Assembly (NCBI RefSeq): GCF_019431355.1
Contig: NZ_CP080269.1
Span: 3,624,501-3,688,500 of the forward strand
Direction of reading: 5' to 3'
DNA from: Paenibacillus sp. R14(2021)
GTDB taxonomy: Bacteria; Bacillota; Bacilli; Paenibacillales; Paenibacillaceae
DNA length: 64,000 nt
This document shows, piece by piece, positions 15,453 through 24,600 of this stretch. The position numbers and the translations under genes were made by a program. Under the pieces are notes generated by a model. It was not told the origin of the DNA, did no database searches, and saw only the letters and a list, made by a program, of their open reading frames with translations. How positions within the stretch are numbered: position 1 is the stretch's first letter; each line of letters starts with the position of its first letter.

Positions 15453-15983
15453 TCACTCCTTGCCTGCGTTAGTAGATTTATCCGACTTCGCAACGAAAGC
15501 TTGAATGACTGCAGTCGTGCGCGTCATAATGGAGGTCGATACCGACTCCGTCTTGCTTCCAAGCTGCGCTTCGAGTTCATGCGGATGGGTCGCCAGACGC
15601 TGGAACACCCCTGTCGACATGAGCAGCAGCATGACGAAGACGGCAATGAGATAATGGATCATCGTCTCTTTTCGCTTGCTGCGTTTTGCCGGCGCTCTTC
15701 GATTGACGGCTTCGCCTGAAGGAGGAGGCGGATTTGGCGGCGACGTCGTTACGCGCCAATTGAGCGCATGCGATCGAACGGTATCCATCACTTGATCCGT
15801 AATCGCGGCCGCGCGATCCACGTGCAAGCGCTCCACCCGCGGCGCATCTACAGTCAGCACGTCCATATATAACGCGAGGCAGGCGTCGCAGCTTTTCAAA
15901 TGCTTCTCCGCTTCAACCCGTTCCTCTTCCCGCAGCTCGTCCGCGATATAGGCAAGCCATTCTTCGGCAGTTCGATGCTTCAT
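15453..15983 (-). CDS. Zinc-finger anti-sigma factor, single-pass membrane
   Basis: 176 residues. The N-terminal anti-sigma domain has HRTAEEWLAYIADEL and the H-x3-C-x2-C pattern HLKSCDACL (zinc-binding anti-sigma type). A Pro-rich linker and one transmembrane helix (IHYLIAVFVMLLLMSTGVF, ~115) follow, with ~45 residues outside. It would hold the adjacent ECF sigma factor at the membrane. The ATG at 15983 is preferred because GGAGGAGGA precedes it and it overlaps the sigma stop as ATGA; the ATG at 16019 lies further inside the sigma gene. Confidence 0.85.
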   Translation of the reverse strand: MKHRTAEEWLAYIADELREEERVEAEKHLKSCDACLALYMDVLTVDAPRVERLHVDRAAAITDQVMDTVRSHALNWRVTTSPPNPPPPSGEAVNRRAPAKRSKRKETMIHYLIAVFVMLLLMSTGVFQRLATHPHELEAQLGSKTESVSTSIMTRTTAVIQAFVAKSDKSTNAGKE

Positions 15984-16624
15984 TCCAGATCCTCCTCCTT
16001 CCAATGCCTGCGCATCCACTGCTTCGCACGGTAAAGCTTCGACTCGACGCTGCGTACCTGCAGCTGCTCCCGCTCCGCAATCTCTTTCTGAGAACGGTCT
16101 TCCAAATAGTACGCGCGCACGACCTTCCGATAGCTGTCCGGAAGCGATGCGACTAACTGGCGCACGCGGCTTTGCCTTTCACGTGCCAGCGCCTCCTGCT
16201 CCGCGGGAGGTGCAAAGCCGATGGCCGCCGCTCCCTGGCCCGCGCCCGTGCCGGCTGCGTCTTCCAATCCCGCAGCCTCCTGGCGGCGAATCGGCGCTCC
16301 CGAATTCCCTTCATCTGCCGCAGCCAGTGCTTCATGCCCGGCCCGCTGCAGCAGCGTATCCTTACGTATGCGGCGTCTCTTCACATCGATCGCCAGATTG
16401 ACGGCAATGCGGGATGCCCATGTTTTGAAGCCTTCATTCCGGTAACCGGGCAGAGAGAGATAGATCCGCACAAGCGTCTCCTGCAGCGCATCCTCCGCGT
16501 CCCTTGTATCTCGCAGCACGCTCCAAATCAGCCGATACAGCTCATCCTGATAACGTACCGCTAGCTCGCGATAAGCTTCGCGGTTGCCTTGCCGGATTTG
16601 CGCAATAATGTCCTCGTCCGGAAT
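15980..16624 (-). CDS. ECF-family RNA polymerase sigma factor
   Basis: It contains sigma region 2 (DTRDAEDALQETLVRIYLSL, FKTWASRIAVNLAIDVKRR) and region 4 (LVASLPDSYRKVVRAYYLED, QLQVRSVESKLYRAKQWMR), joined by a long Ala-rich linker. The first ATG/GTG/TTG in frame is a GTG at 16519, which would remove the start of region 2. The frame is open upstream to a TAG and encodes a proper region 2 start (EDIIAQIRQGNREAYRELA). The only plausible initiator with a ribosome site (AGGGGAGG, seven bases away) is an ATT at 16624, used here to give 214 residues. Stop overlaps anti-sigma start. The start assignment is inference. Confidence 0.82.
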   Translation of the reverse strand: MPDEDIIAQIRQGNREAYRELAVRYQDELYRLIWSVLRDTRDAEDALQETLVRIYLSLPGYRNEGFKTWASRIAVNLAIDVKRRRIRKDTLLQRAGHEALAAADEGNSGAPIRRQEAAGLEDAAGTGAGQGAAAIGFAPPAEQEALARERQSRVRQLVASLPDSYRKVVRAYYLEDRSQKEIAEREQLQVRSVESKLYRAKQWMRRHWKEEDLE

Positions 16625-16741
16625 CGTTCTCCCTCCCCTCTACCTCAATAGACGAACGCGCTCCCGCTTACCCCTGCACCGGCCGTTTATTTTTTCCCTC
16701 GGCCATCGGCAATCGCGTTCCGCGCATGCCGGCCTGAACCG

Positions 16742-16772
16742 AAAAGAAGCCCCCGCAGGCGCGAAGGCTTCT
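16742..16772 (-). terminator. Terminator after degU
   Basis: Seven-base-pair arms AGAAGCC/GGCTTCT on both sides of a GC-rich loop, followed by TTTT on the minus strand, 22 bases after the degU stop. Confidence 0.65.
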
Positions 16773-16793
16773 CTCTTCGATATGTATGTCTCG

Positions 16794-17522
16794 TTACAGC
16801 GTAACCCAGCCGAATTTGATCGCGTTGATAACCGCTTGTGTCCGGTCATCGACCTCCATCTTCTGCAAAATGCTGCTTACGTGGTTTTTAACCGTTTTTT
16901 CGCTTATAAATAGGAATTCCCCGATCATCTTATTGCTCTTGCCTTCTGCCATCAAACGAAGTACTTCGGCTTCGCGGCGAGTGAGCGGGTTGTTCTCGCT
17001 TGCAATGAATTTGACGCCGGTTTCGCGTGCGGCTGCAGCTCCTGAAGTCGCGCCGATCTCATCCAGGTACGTCATGCGGCGAAGCTGGTTGATCAGCTTG
17101 CCCGTTACTTTGGGGTGGATGTACGCATAGCCGTTCACGACGGAACGAATCGCGTTCGCCAGCGCCTCCGCTTCCATATCCTTGAGCAGATAGCCGCTTG
17201 CACCTTTGCGCAGCGTTTCAAATACGTAACTCTCATCGTCGTGAATCGAAAGAATAATAACCTTGACCTCTGGAAAAATATCGCGTAGCCGCTCGGTTGC
17301 AACTACCCCGTTCTCAATCGGCATGTTGATATCCATCAGGACGACTTCCGGCCTCGTCTCGTTGCAGAACTCCAGCACCTGTATGCCGTCGTTGCATTCG
17401 CCGATCACTTCCAAGTCATCTTCCATATTGAGAATCCGCTTAAGTCCTTCGCGGAACAACTGATGATCATCAGCGATCAATACTTTGATCTTGCGCTTGC
17501 CGTTCGTTGCTTTCAATTCCAT
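16794..17522 (-). CDS. degU: Response regulator DegU
   Basis: A 242-residue NarL-type regulator. The receiver domain has [14 protein letters not shown] and the phosphoacceptor aspartate in VVLMDINMP (~residue 55), and the C-terminal LuxR helix-turn-helix reads [20 protein letters not shown] to [12 protein letters not shown]. DegU controls exoenzyme, motility and competence genes in Bacillus. The ATG at 17522 has AAAGGAG nine bases upstream, overlapping the degS stop; the upstream TTG at 17528 is too close to it. degS and degU form an operon, ended by a terminator. Confidence 0.95.
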   Translation of the reverse strand: MELKATNGKRKIKVLIADDHQLFREGLKRILNMEDDLEVIGECNDGIQVLEFCNETRPEVVLMDINMPIENGVVATERLRDIFPEVKVIILSIHDDESYVFETLRKGASGYLLKDMEAEALANAIRSVVNGYAYIHPKVTGKLINQLRRMTYLDEIGATSGAAAARETGVKFIASENNPLTRREAEVLRLMAEGKSNKMIGEFLFISEKTVKNHVSSILQKMEVDDRTQAVINAIKFGWVTL

Positions 17523-17528
17523 CGTCAA

Positions 17529-18689
17529 TTACTCCTTTCTCGTTTCCGCGTTGATGGGGATATGAATCGTGATTTTCGTGCCTTGATCGATCGCTGATTC
17601 GATCTCCATCCTCCCTTCAAGCAGCTCAACCCGCTCACGCATGCCGATCAGCCCGAAATGGACGCTGTTCTTGGCCCTTGATTCAATCAAATCCGCGTGA
17701 AAGCCGACGCCATTGTCTTTGACGACAATTTTCACCATTTGTGCTTGAAAGGTGATTTCGAGGGAGACATAAGACGGGTTCGCATGTTTGAACGCATTGC
17801 TGAAAGCTTCCTGCACCATACGATAGATGCCGGCTTCCATAGCCGAAGGCAGTCGAATCTCTTTGCCGATCGTGTCAAACATCGTGCGAATTCTACTTTT
17901 CTCTTCATAGTCTTGAATATATTTACGCAGAGTAGGAACAAGTCCCAGGTCATCCAATGCCATCGGACGCAAGTTGAAAATAATCTTACGAATTTCTTCA
18001 ATCCCGGAACGAACCTGACTCTTCAAATCTATTAATTCTTCGTGCACGATTTGAAATTCCTGCTTCACGAGCATTCTTTCTGCAATTTCCGTCCTAAGAA
18101 CTAGGTTCGCAAGCGATTGTGCAGGACCATCGTGAATCTCCCGGGCGATCCTTTTGCGCTCTTCTTCCTGGGCCAAAATAATCTTCAGCCCGATCTGTTG
18201 TCTGTTCTTGGCGGACTCCAGAATGCGCGTCACTTGATTCAAGTCGCCGGACAAGTACTCCAGCACTACGTTAATCTGCGAAGCAATCGATTCTGCGCGC
18301 TCAATGGACTTCTCCACGCCGCGCACCCGCTGCTGCAGCTCATCCCGGCGCGCCTTGAGGTAGGTTTCCTTCTCTCGGAACACCATGAGCTCGAGCTGAA
18401 GCTGCGTCGCCTTCTCGTAGGCAGTTTTGATATCCTCTTCCTTGTATCGCACAAAATCCCGGCTGACCTCGGTTAACCGCATCCTTGCCCTGCGATACTC
18501 GAGCTCCAGCTGGTCGACCTTATCAATAATGGCCGCAGCCTCCGCGAGCACCTCGTTCAATTCCTGGCCGAGGGAAAACATTTCCTTGCGTGCCGACTCG
18601 CAAATCTCGAAAATCTGATATTTGCTGTCCTCCATCACAAGAACCGCGTTTTTGATCACCCGATCGATATCGTTTATACGATAATCCAC
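17529..18689 (-). CDS. degS: Sensor histidine kinase DegS
   Basis: A 386-residue cytoplasmic kinase without membrane segments. The N-terminal ~170 residues are coiled-coil (DegS sensor domain). The HisKA_3 box has the phosphoacceptor histidine in RIAREIHDGPAQSLANLVL. The ATPase domain has NAFKHANPSYVSLEI, VVKDNGVGFHADL and HFGLIGMRERVELLEG. It phosphorylates DegU. The start is a GTG; the ribosome site is weak. The stop TAA is part of the degU ribosome site region. Confidence 0.95.
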   Translation of the reverse strand: MDYRINDIDRVIKNAVLVMEDSKYQIFEICESARKEMFSLGQELNEVLAEAAAIIDKVDQLELEYRRARMRLTEVSRDFVRYKEEDIKTAYEKATQLQLELMVFREKETYLKARRDELQQRVRGVEKSIERAESIASQINVVLEYLSGDLNQVTRILESAKNRQQIGLKIILAQEEERKRIAREIHDGPAQSLANLVLRTEIAERMLVKQEFQIVHEELIDLKSQVRSGIEEIRKIIFNLRPMALDDLGLVPTLRKYIQDYEEKSRIRTMFDTIGKEIRLPSAMEAGIYRMVQEAFSNAFKHANPSYVSLEITFQAQMVKIVVKDNGVGFHADLIESRAKNSVHFGLIGMRERVELLEGRMEIESAIDQGTKITIHIPINAETRKE

Positions 18690-18758
18690 GTTTTCTCGGC
18701 CTACTTTCTTCTAACTATTACTGCTATCATATCACAAATTTGGGCAAAGGCGCCCATC

Positions 18759-21461
18759 TCATTCGACGGTAATCGTGCCCAATTTGCCGTCCCAATTGAC
18801 ATGTAGGCCTAATTGCTCGGATACGAGACGGATCGGGACTAATGTACGTCCGCTGCGGGTGATCGGCGCTACATCCGACTGTTTTCGGGTTCCTGTCAGC
18901 ACGTAATCCTGTTGTCCTACGCGCATTTCCAGCAATTGATTGCCTCTTAGCACCGTGACTCGCTTGAGCGCGGCATCCCAGTCTACTTGAGCGCCCATGG
19001 CCTCCGTGACGAACCGCAGCGGGAGATAGGTCGTCCCTTGCAGCAGGAGCGGAGCGACATCCAGCTTATAAGGCTGTCCGCCGACTGCAGCCGACTTCGA
19101 GCCAAGCTTCAGGTCAATCCGCTTATGCGGCGGCTCAGCCACGACCGCGGCGTACTGGAAGGCGATGTTGTCGTAGCCGATCGCCCCTGTCAGCTGGCGC
19201 TCGTCCTGGCCGTCCTCCAGCGATGCGACATAGAGTCGTTTCAGCGTAACCGGGTAAGCCATTTCGTCAGCCGGCAGGTTCACCTTGAGCGATTTCCAGC
19301 CCACCCAGTCCACCTGCTTCGCAAGCGTAACCAAATGTGCGGCACCCTTGCTGTCGATGAACTCCGCACGTACCCAGTTCAAGCTGCCGTCGCCCATGAC
19401 GTCGATGCTCATGGCGGATGGATTGCCTTCTACCTTGCGGCCCGTACCGTTCAGAACGGCATATGCCGCTTTCGTCCCGCTTCCGTTCGTAAAATCATAC
19501 TGCAGCTGCAGGACACCAGAAACATTAGTTCCTGGCAATCCCGTCACGACTGCAGCGGTACCCCCTACACCATTCGTACCCTGGAACGAAATTGGGTAGG
19601 TCTGGGTTTCAAAATTATCGAATTTTTTGTCAGTTCCTGTCGCCAGTACCGCCATCGACGAGAAACCATCATAATGAGCGATCACGTAGCCCGCAGCTGC
19701 ATCCGGATTCACGCTGTCGATCGTCAGCACACCATCCTGCACTGTCCCCTTGAAGCCTCTCAGCTCCCATTTCACAGACGAAGAAGGCACCGTCAGCTTA
19801 CGGCCGTCGTTCAACGTGACATGCACAGGTACGGACAACGTCTTGCCTTGTTCCAGAACGAGGGAGCTTGCATCCACTGACATCAAGGAAATCGCGTCGC
19901 CTCCGATAATTTCCACACCCCATTTATCGGTTACCTTACCGGACTTGACGGTGATTGTTGTTTGGCCTGCCTTGGTAGCCGTAAAGGTATTGCCCGCGAA
20001 AGCACCGAACGACGCGTTTGCGCTCCATTGCGGCGTCATCGTTCCCGGGTCTACCGGATTATAGAAGGTGTCGTACGCCTTCAGTGCGTATGAGGCTTGC
20101 TGTCCGATAAACAGCACGCTGCTGCCGCTGGCTTTGATCCCCATGAGCGGGCCGGCCGGTGCGGTCGAGAAGACCCCTAGTCCGTTCGCCACTTGGCGCT
20201 GCGTACTGCCGTACTCTGTAGGGAAGCTCAGCTGTGTTGCCGTCTCTCCCAGCGGACGCGATACCATTGTCGTCGAACCGCCGCCGTCCAAGTTCATTCC
20301 GCGCCATACGCCGAGCTTCACCATCAGCTGCTGCAGCTCCGCCAGCGTGACGCCTTGGCTGCTGCCGCTGTCTTCAACCGTAATAATCAGCACCTTCTGG
20401 CCGTCCTTCGTATAACCGAGGGCCGTGCGCGCCCGGTCGCTGTTGGGGCTGATGCTGCTCGTGCTGCGCGAGAATTTCGCCGCAGCTCCCTGGTCCACCA
20501 GAATCGTATGGCCGCCGATCAGCATTTGCAGCGCATTCGCGTCTACTTTCTGTCCCGTCGATTGCGCGATCAGGTTATAGCTCGCTGTTACAGCCGTTCC
20601 GATCTGCAGATGTTCGCGCGCATACTGCGCCGCTTTCCCGTGTGTGCGCAGAATGTAGCCGTCTGCCGGCACGGTGCCTGTAATCATCGCATTGTCGGCG
20701 AACTGCGTCACCACGCCGTTCTGGACCAGCACCTCCGTCGGCGTCGTCGAGCTGTCGCTCGCATCCGGCCGCGACTGCGTCCATGCGCTCGTATAAATAT
20801 ACATCGCGTTGGCATGGCTGTAGCCGTCGTCCGGCTCCGTCTTGTAGGCTGCCTTGTTGATGCCTGTCAGCGCGAAGGTCGTACCGTCCCCTGCAGTAAC
20901 TGCCCCTTCGAAACTATAGGTATCAATCGTCGGCTTATGATCGGCTGTTACCGCGAACGCATACATCCCCGTCAGCTTGGAGGGGCTGACTACGAGCGAA
21001 CCGCCTTGTACTTCTGCCCCAATCGGCGAGCCCTTCCCGTTCGCCGTATTGAAGTAATCACCGTTTACGCCCGCAACCGCTCCCGACTTGCTGACCATAT
21101 TGCCGACCGAGCTCACGCCAGATACCGATCCGGCTTTGCCGTTCATAACGTCGAGCTTCACATATGGATTGTTCAAATCCACTTCAATGACATGTACATT
21201 GGAAAGCACAGCGCCTGCGCCAGGCTTGCTTGTCCACGAATAATCGACACGTTTCGCGCCGGCTGTAATCATTTCCTCGCTCACGCGAACCAGTTGCTGC
21301 TGCACCGCCATTTGAATGGCTGTATCGTTATCCGCGGCGGATGCAAAAGCGGGCAATGCTATCAATAAGGGCTGCGTCAGCAGCGCAGCTCCGAGTGTCC
21401 ATACCAGTAATCGTCTGCCGTTTCTGACCGGCTTGTCGTTCTTCTTCCCTACGCTATGCAT
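18759..21461 (-). CDS. Exported phosphodiester glycosidase-like protein with stalk domain
   Basis: A 900-residue secreted protein with a signal peptide (GAALLTQPLLIALPAFASA). Residues ~140-410 match the NAGPA/DUF2233 phosphodiester glycosidase fold: GVNGDYFNTANGKGSPIGAE, LIGGHTILVDQGAA, RARTALGYTKDG and GMNLDGGGSTTM. Ig-like and bacterial beta-sandwich domains follow. The C-terminal ~110 residues are two copper-amine-oxidase-N-like stalk units (DVAPLLLQGTTYLPLRFVTE; APITRSGRTLVPIRLVSEQL). Relatives cleave sugar-phosphate diester links; a wall polymer is a possible substrate, but that is inference. GGGAGAG lies 11 bases before the ATG. Located upstream of degS with a 69-base gap. Confidence 0.83.
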   Translation of the reverse strand: MHSVGKKNDKPVRNGRRLLVWTLGAALLTQPLLIALPAFASAADNDTAIQMAVQQQLVRVSEEMITAGAKRVDYSWTSKPGAGAVLSNVHVIEVDLNNPYVKLDVMNGKAGSVSGVSSVGNMVSKSGAVAGVNGDYFNTANGKGSPIGAEVQGGSLVVSPSKLTGMYAFAVTADHKPTIDTYSFEGAVTAGDGTTFALTGINKAAYKTEPDDGYSHANAMYIYTSAWTQSRPDASDSSTTPTEVLVQNGVVTQFADNAMITGTVPADGYILRTHGKAAQYAREHLQIGTAVTASYNLIAQSTGQKVDANALQMLIGGHTILVDQGAAAKFSRSTSSISPNSDRARTALGYTKDGQKVLIITVEDSGSSQGVTLAELQQLMVKLGVWRGMNLDGGGSTTMVSRPLGETATQLSFPTEYGSTQRQVANGLGVFSTAPAGPLMGIKASGSSVLFIGQQASYALKAYDTFYNPVDPGTMTPQWSANASFGAFAGNTFTATKAGQTTITVKSGKVTDKWGVEIIGGDAISLMSVDASSLVLEQGKTLSVPVHVTLNDGRKLTVPSSSVKWELRGFKGTVQDGVLTIDSVNPDAAAGYVIAHYDGFSSMAVLATGTDKKFDNFETQTYPISFQGTNGVGGTAAVVTGLPGTNVSGVLQLQYDFTNGSGTKAAYAVLNGTGRKVEGNPSAMSIDVMGDGSLNWVRAEFIDSKGAAHLVTLAKQVDWVGWKSLKVNLPADEMAYPVTLKRLYVASLEDGQDERQLTGAIGYDNIAFQYAAVVAEPPHKRIDLKLGSKSAAVGGQPYKLDVAPLLLQGTTYLPLRFVTEAMGAQVDWDAALKRVTVLRGNQLLEMRVGQQDYVLTGTRKQSDVAPITRSGRTLVPIRLVSEQLGLHVNWDGKLGTITVE

Positions 21462-21563
21462 GTGTCTAGCAACTCTCCCATCTCGAAGTCTAGTAAGTTA
21501 GACTATGGAAAGCATGGAAAAGTTACGTCTGATAGAAGAGTCCTATCAACATCATTCAGGTGA

Positions 21564-21601
21564 CAAAAAAAAGCTATCCATGTCGATTCGACAGGATAGC
21601 T
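21564..21601 (-). terminator. Terminator of the 1468-residue Ig/SLH protein gene
   Basis: The stem AGCTATCC-TGTCG / CGACA-GGATAGCT has a single bulged base and ends in at least eight T on the minus strand, 10 bases after the stop. Confidence 0.9.
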
Positions 21602-21610
21602 CTCTTCCAA

Positions 21611-24600
21611 TTAAATATCTAGAAAATCTACATAGGCGAGAAGCCGCTTTACCATTACGGCAGCTTCTGCGCGCGTTGCGTTTTTCTTTCCGCCGAACGT
21701 ATTGGCCGTCTGGCCGTTGATAATGGCAGCTTCTACCGCTTTGGCCACATCGGACTGCGCCCATGTGCCGATTTTCCCGCGGTCCTTGAACTTCTTCAAG
21801 GTGTCGGCAGCATTACTCTTCAAGCTGATCTGGACGCCTGCAGCACTTGCAGCACGCACCATCATAGAAGCCATTTGCTCCCGCGTAATCGGGCTATTCG
21901 GCTTGAAGGAGCCGTCCGTCATGCCCGCCACGATGCCCGCTTTGCTTGCAGCCCCGATATAAGCCGCCAGGACTGTCGACGAATTAACGTCCTTGAACTT
22001 CGCTGCGGCCGAACGGTCTCCCGTGAGCCCTAGGCCTTTTGCGATGAACATCGCGAAGTCGCCCCGCATAATGGCTTTATCCGGCGCAAAGGCGGTCAAG
22101 GTGCTGCCTTCGACGATGTATTTGTTGGCAAGCAAGAGAATATCATTGCGCGCCCAATGCTTATTCAGATCGGTGTAGCTGACCGCTCCTTTTACAACGG
22201 CATACACGCTATTGCCTTTGCGCTTGAACGTGATGACCGACTGTCCGCCGACTTGCGTCACCTGAGTCGGTGCATAGGAGAGCTTGCCCGTCTGCGGATC
22301 CATCCATACGACAGATACTTGTCTGCCGTCCAGACCGCCGGTTGTCTTAATCGTACGCGTAACAAAACCGCTGAAATCGCTGACGCTCTTCGTCTGTCCG
22401 TTGCTTGATACCGCAAGCTCGAAGCTGACCGGGTTCACAAGCGTCTGCGCTCTTGTCCCGTTTAATTGCGTCGTAAGCGCCGTTCCCAGCGAGCCGGCGT
22501 TCGTATCAATGGATACGATCAGTTGGCCGACTGCTCCGCCCGCGTTCATCATTTGCGCAAGCTGGGTGAAATTAAGCGCGCTGAGCGGAATCTCGTACGT
22601 GACCGATTTGTAAGCAACCGCGATCGAGGCGTTGGATGTTGCCTTCTTCACGTCCTCCAGCGCGCCTAGCGGAAGCGCGACGGAAGCCGCGTTCTCGGTC
22701 GATGGTACCGTGAATACGACCCTAGGCACCATGCCGCCTACTGATCGGATGGCATTGTAGGCAGACGTTACTTTCTCTGCCGTCAGAACGAATTGATTCA
22801 CTGATGTGCCTGCAGGCGATACCGTCTGTGTTGTCGTTGCCGCGGTTGTCTTAATGGACAGTCCGCCGTCTGCAGCCGCTTCATAGTCATTGCCGGTATT
22901 GTCGGCCCACGTCGTCTGATTCGCGACGCTGACATCTGTGAAGGAAGCCGGCATCGCGCCTGTGGTGGAGCGCGGCCCAACGCCGTTGTTGCTGTAGCTG
23001 ACTTTCACCGCATCGCCTATGCCAACCGGCGTATACAAGCTGAGGACAACGGACGAGCCGCTGATTGCTGCGCTCGATACCGGGCGGATTCCATTATTCA
23101 CCTTCACCGAGAATTGCGTCGTGGAGACCGAGTACGACGTATTCAGCGGGGACGCGAAGCTGATCGTTACCGTACTGCCTTTGGCTATAATGCCGTTCAA
23201 GGCAAGTGTCGTTGCCGATCCGCCCGTCTTAACGCCGCTGAAGGCAGGGGCGGAATTACCGCCAAGATCCGTCAGGGCTGGTGAGCCGCCCACGTAAGAA
23301 ACTAAAACAACATCTGCCGCGGTTGTTGAAGAGGCAAGTGTCAAGGTCACCTGCATGCCATTAACAGAGACGGAATAGACTGATCGCGCCGAGCCGTTTA
23401 CGGTCACATAAAATGAGGATGCCGGTGGAACCAGCGCGCCGTTCATGGCTTCGTCGTAAATAAGCGTAACTATCGCGCCCGAGACTGTAATGTTTTGCAG
23501 AATAGGTGCCTTCGTGTCCTGCCCATTCAGTATGTAGAAGCCGCTGAATGCTGGAAGGGCATTATTCGACATGTCCCGAAGAGGATAGGAAGAAGGCGAG
23601 TACGACAAAGTCACGTTTTGTCCTATCGTTACTGCATTTCCGCTGATTGTAAGAAAGACCGAGCTTCCCGAACTCGATATTTGCGTAACTGAGCGAGAGT
23701 ATCCGTCAATCGTTACCGCGAACTGCGAGTACGCATTAGGACTGAGTTCTACGATCTCCTCACTGAGCGTCAATATAATGATGTTCCCACTGATCAAGCC
23801 GCTGACTTGCTTCGGCACAGTCGTGTCTGGAACATTGGTAACATTGATGTTGGAGAAATTAGCCGCTGATGTACCAGCAAGGTCTTTAATCGGATTTGTT
23901 CCGGCCGAGTATGAGACCTTAATTACCTGGCCATATGCAGCAGGAGTCTGAAGCGTAAGCGTGACGACCTGCCCGCTAATGGAAACGCCGGTTATTGTGC
24001 GGCCTGCTCCGTTAACGGTTACATAGAAGTTTGCTGGAAACGGCGTTGTCGCTACACTGTTATTCAAATTTTTGTTAAATGTAATGGCTATCTTGCTGTA
24101 TCCAATTAAATCAGCTTTAGTGACTGAAGGCGCACCCGTCGAAGAATTCGATGTCCGAAAAGTCCACTGGTACTGATTCAAAATACCGTCGAATGCATTT
24201 CCTGCCATGTCAGTCACAGCTCCAGCAGCGATTTCCACGTAATACTCCGTGGATGCAGCCATATTTCCGTTGACGGTAATAACCAACTTGCTATTATTGT
24301 TTGGGTCGATGGAGAATGACGCAGCAATGACGTCTGCAGCGGTACCTCCAATACGTTTGATCTTTATCGCGGAAGCATTCGATCCCAATTGGATGGGCTC
24401 GCTAAACATAGCTTCCAGCTTCACACCTAGAAGCGGTACATCCGTAGCTCCACTAGCCGGATTTTGTGCCACAATCGCAGGTTTGATGTTATCCTGCGTG
24501 ACCGTGAACTGCCAGCCTCCCGAACCTTGAATGCCGACAAAATAGTTGCCTTTGGCATCAGAAAATGCCTGACCCCCAATTTCCACGTAGTAGGCATTGT

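Noticed and set aside
20193..21368. A 391-residue plus-strand frame rich in Arg and Cys
   Set aside because: It is antisense to the phosphodiester glycosidase domain, with typical shadow composition.
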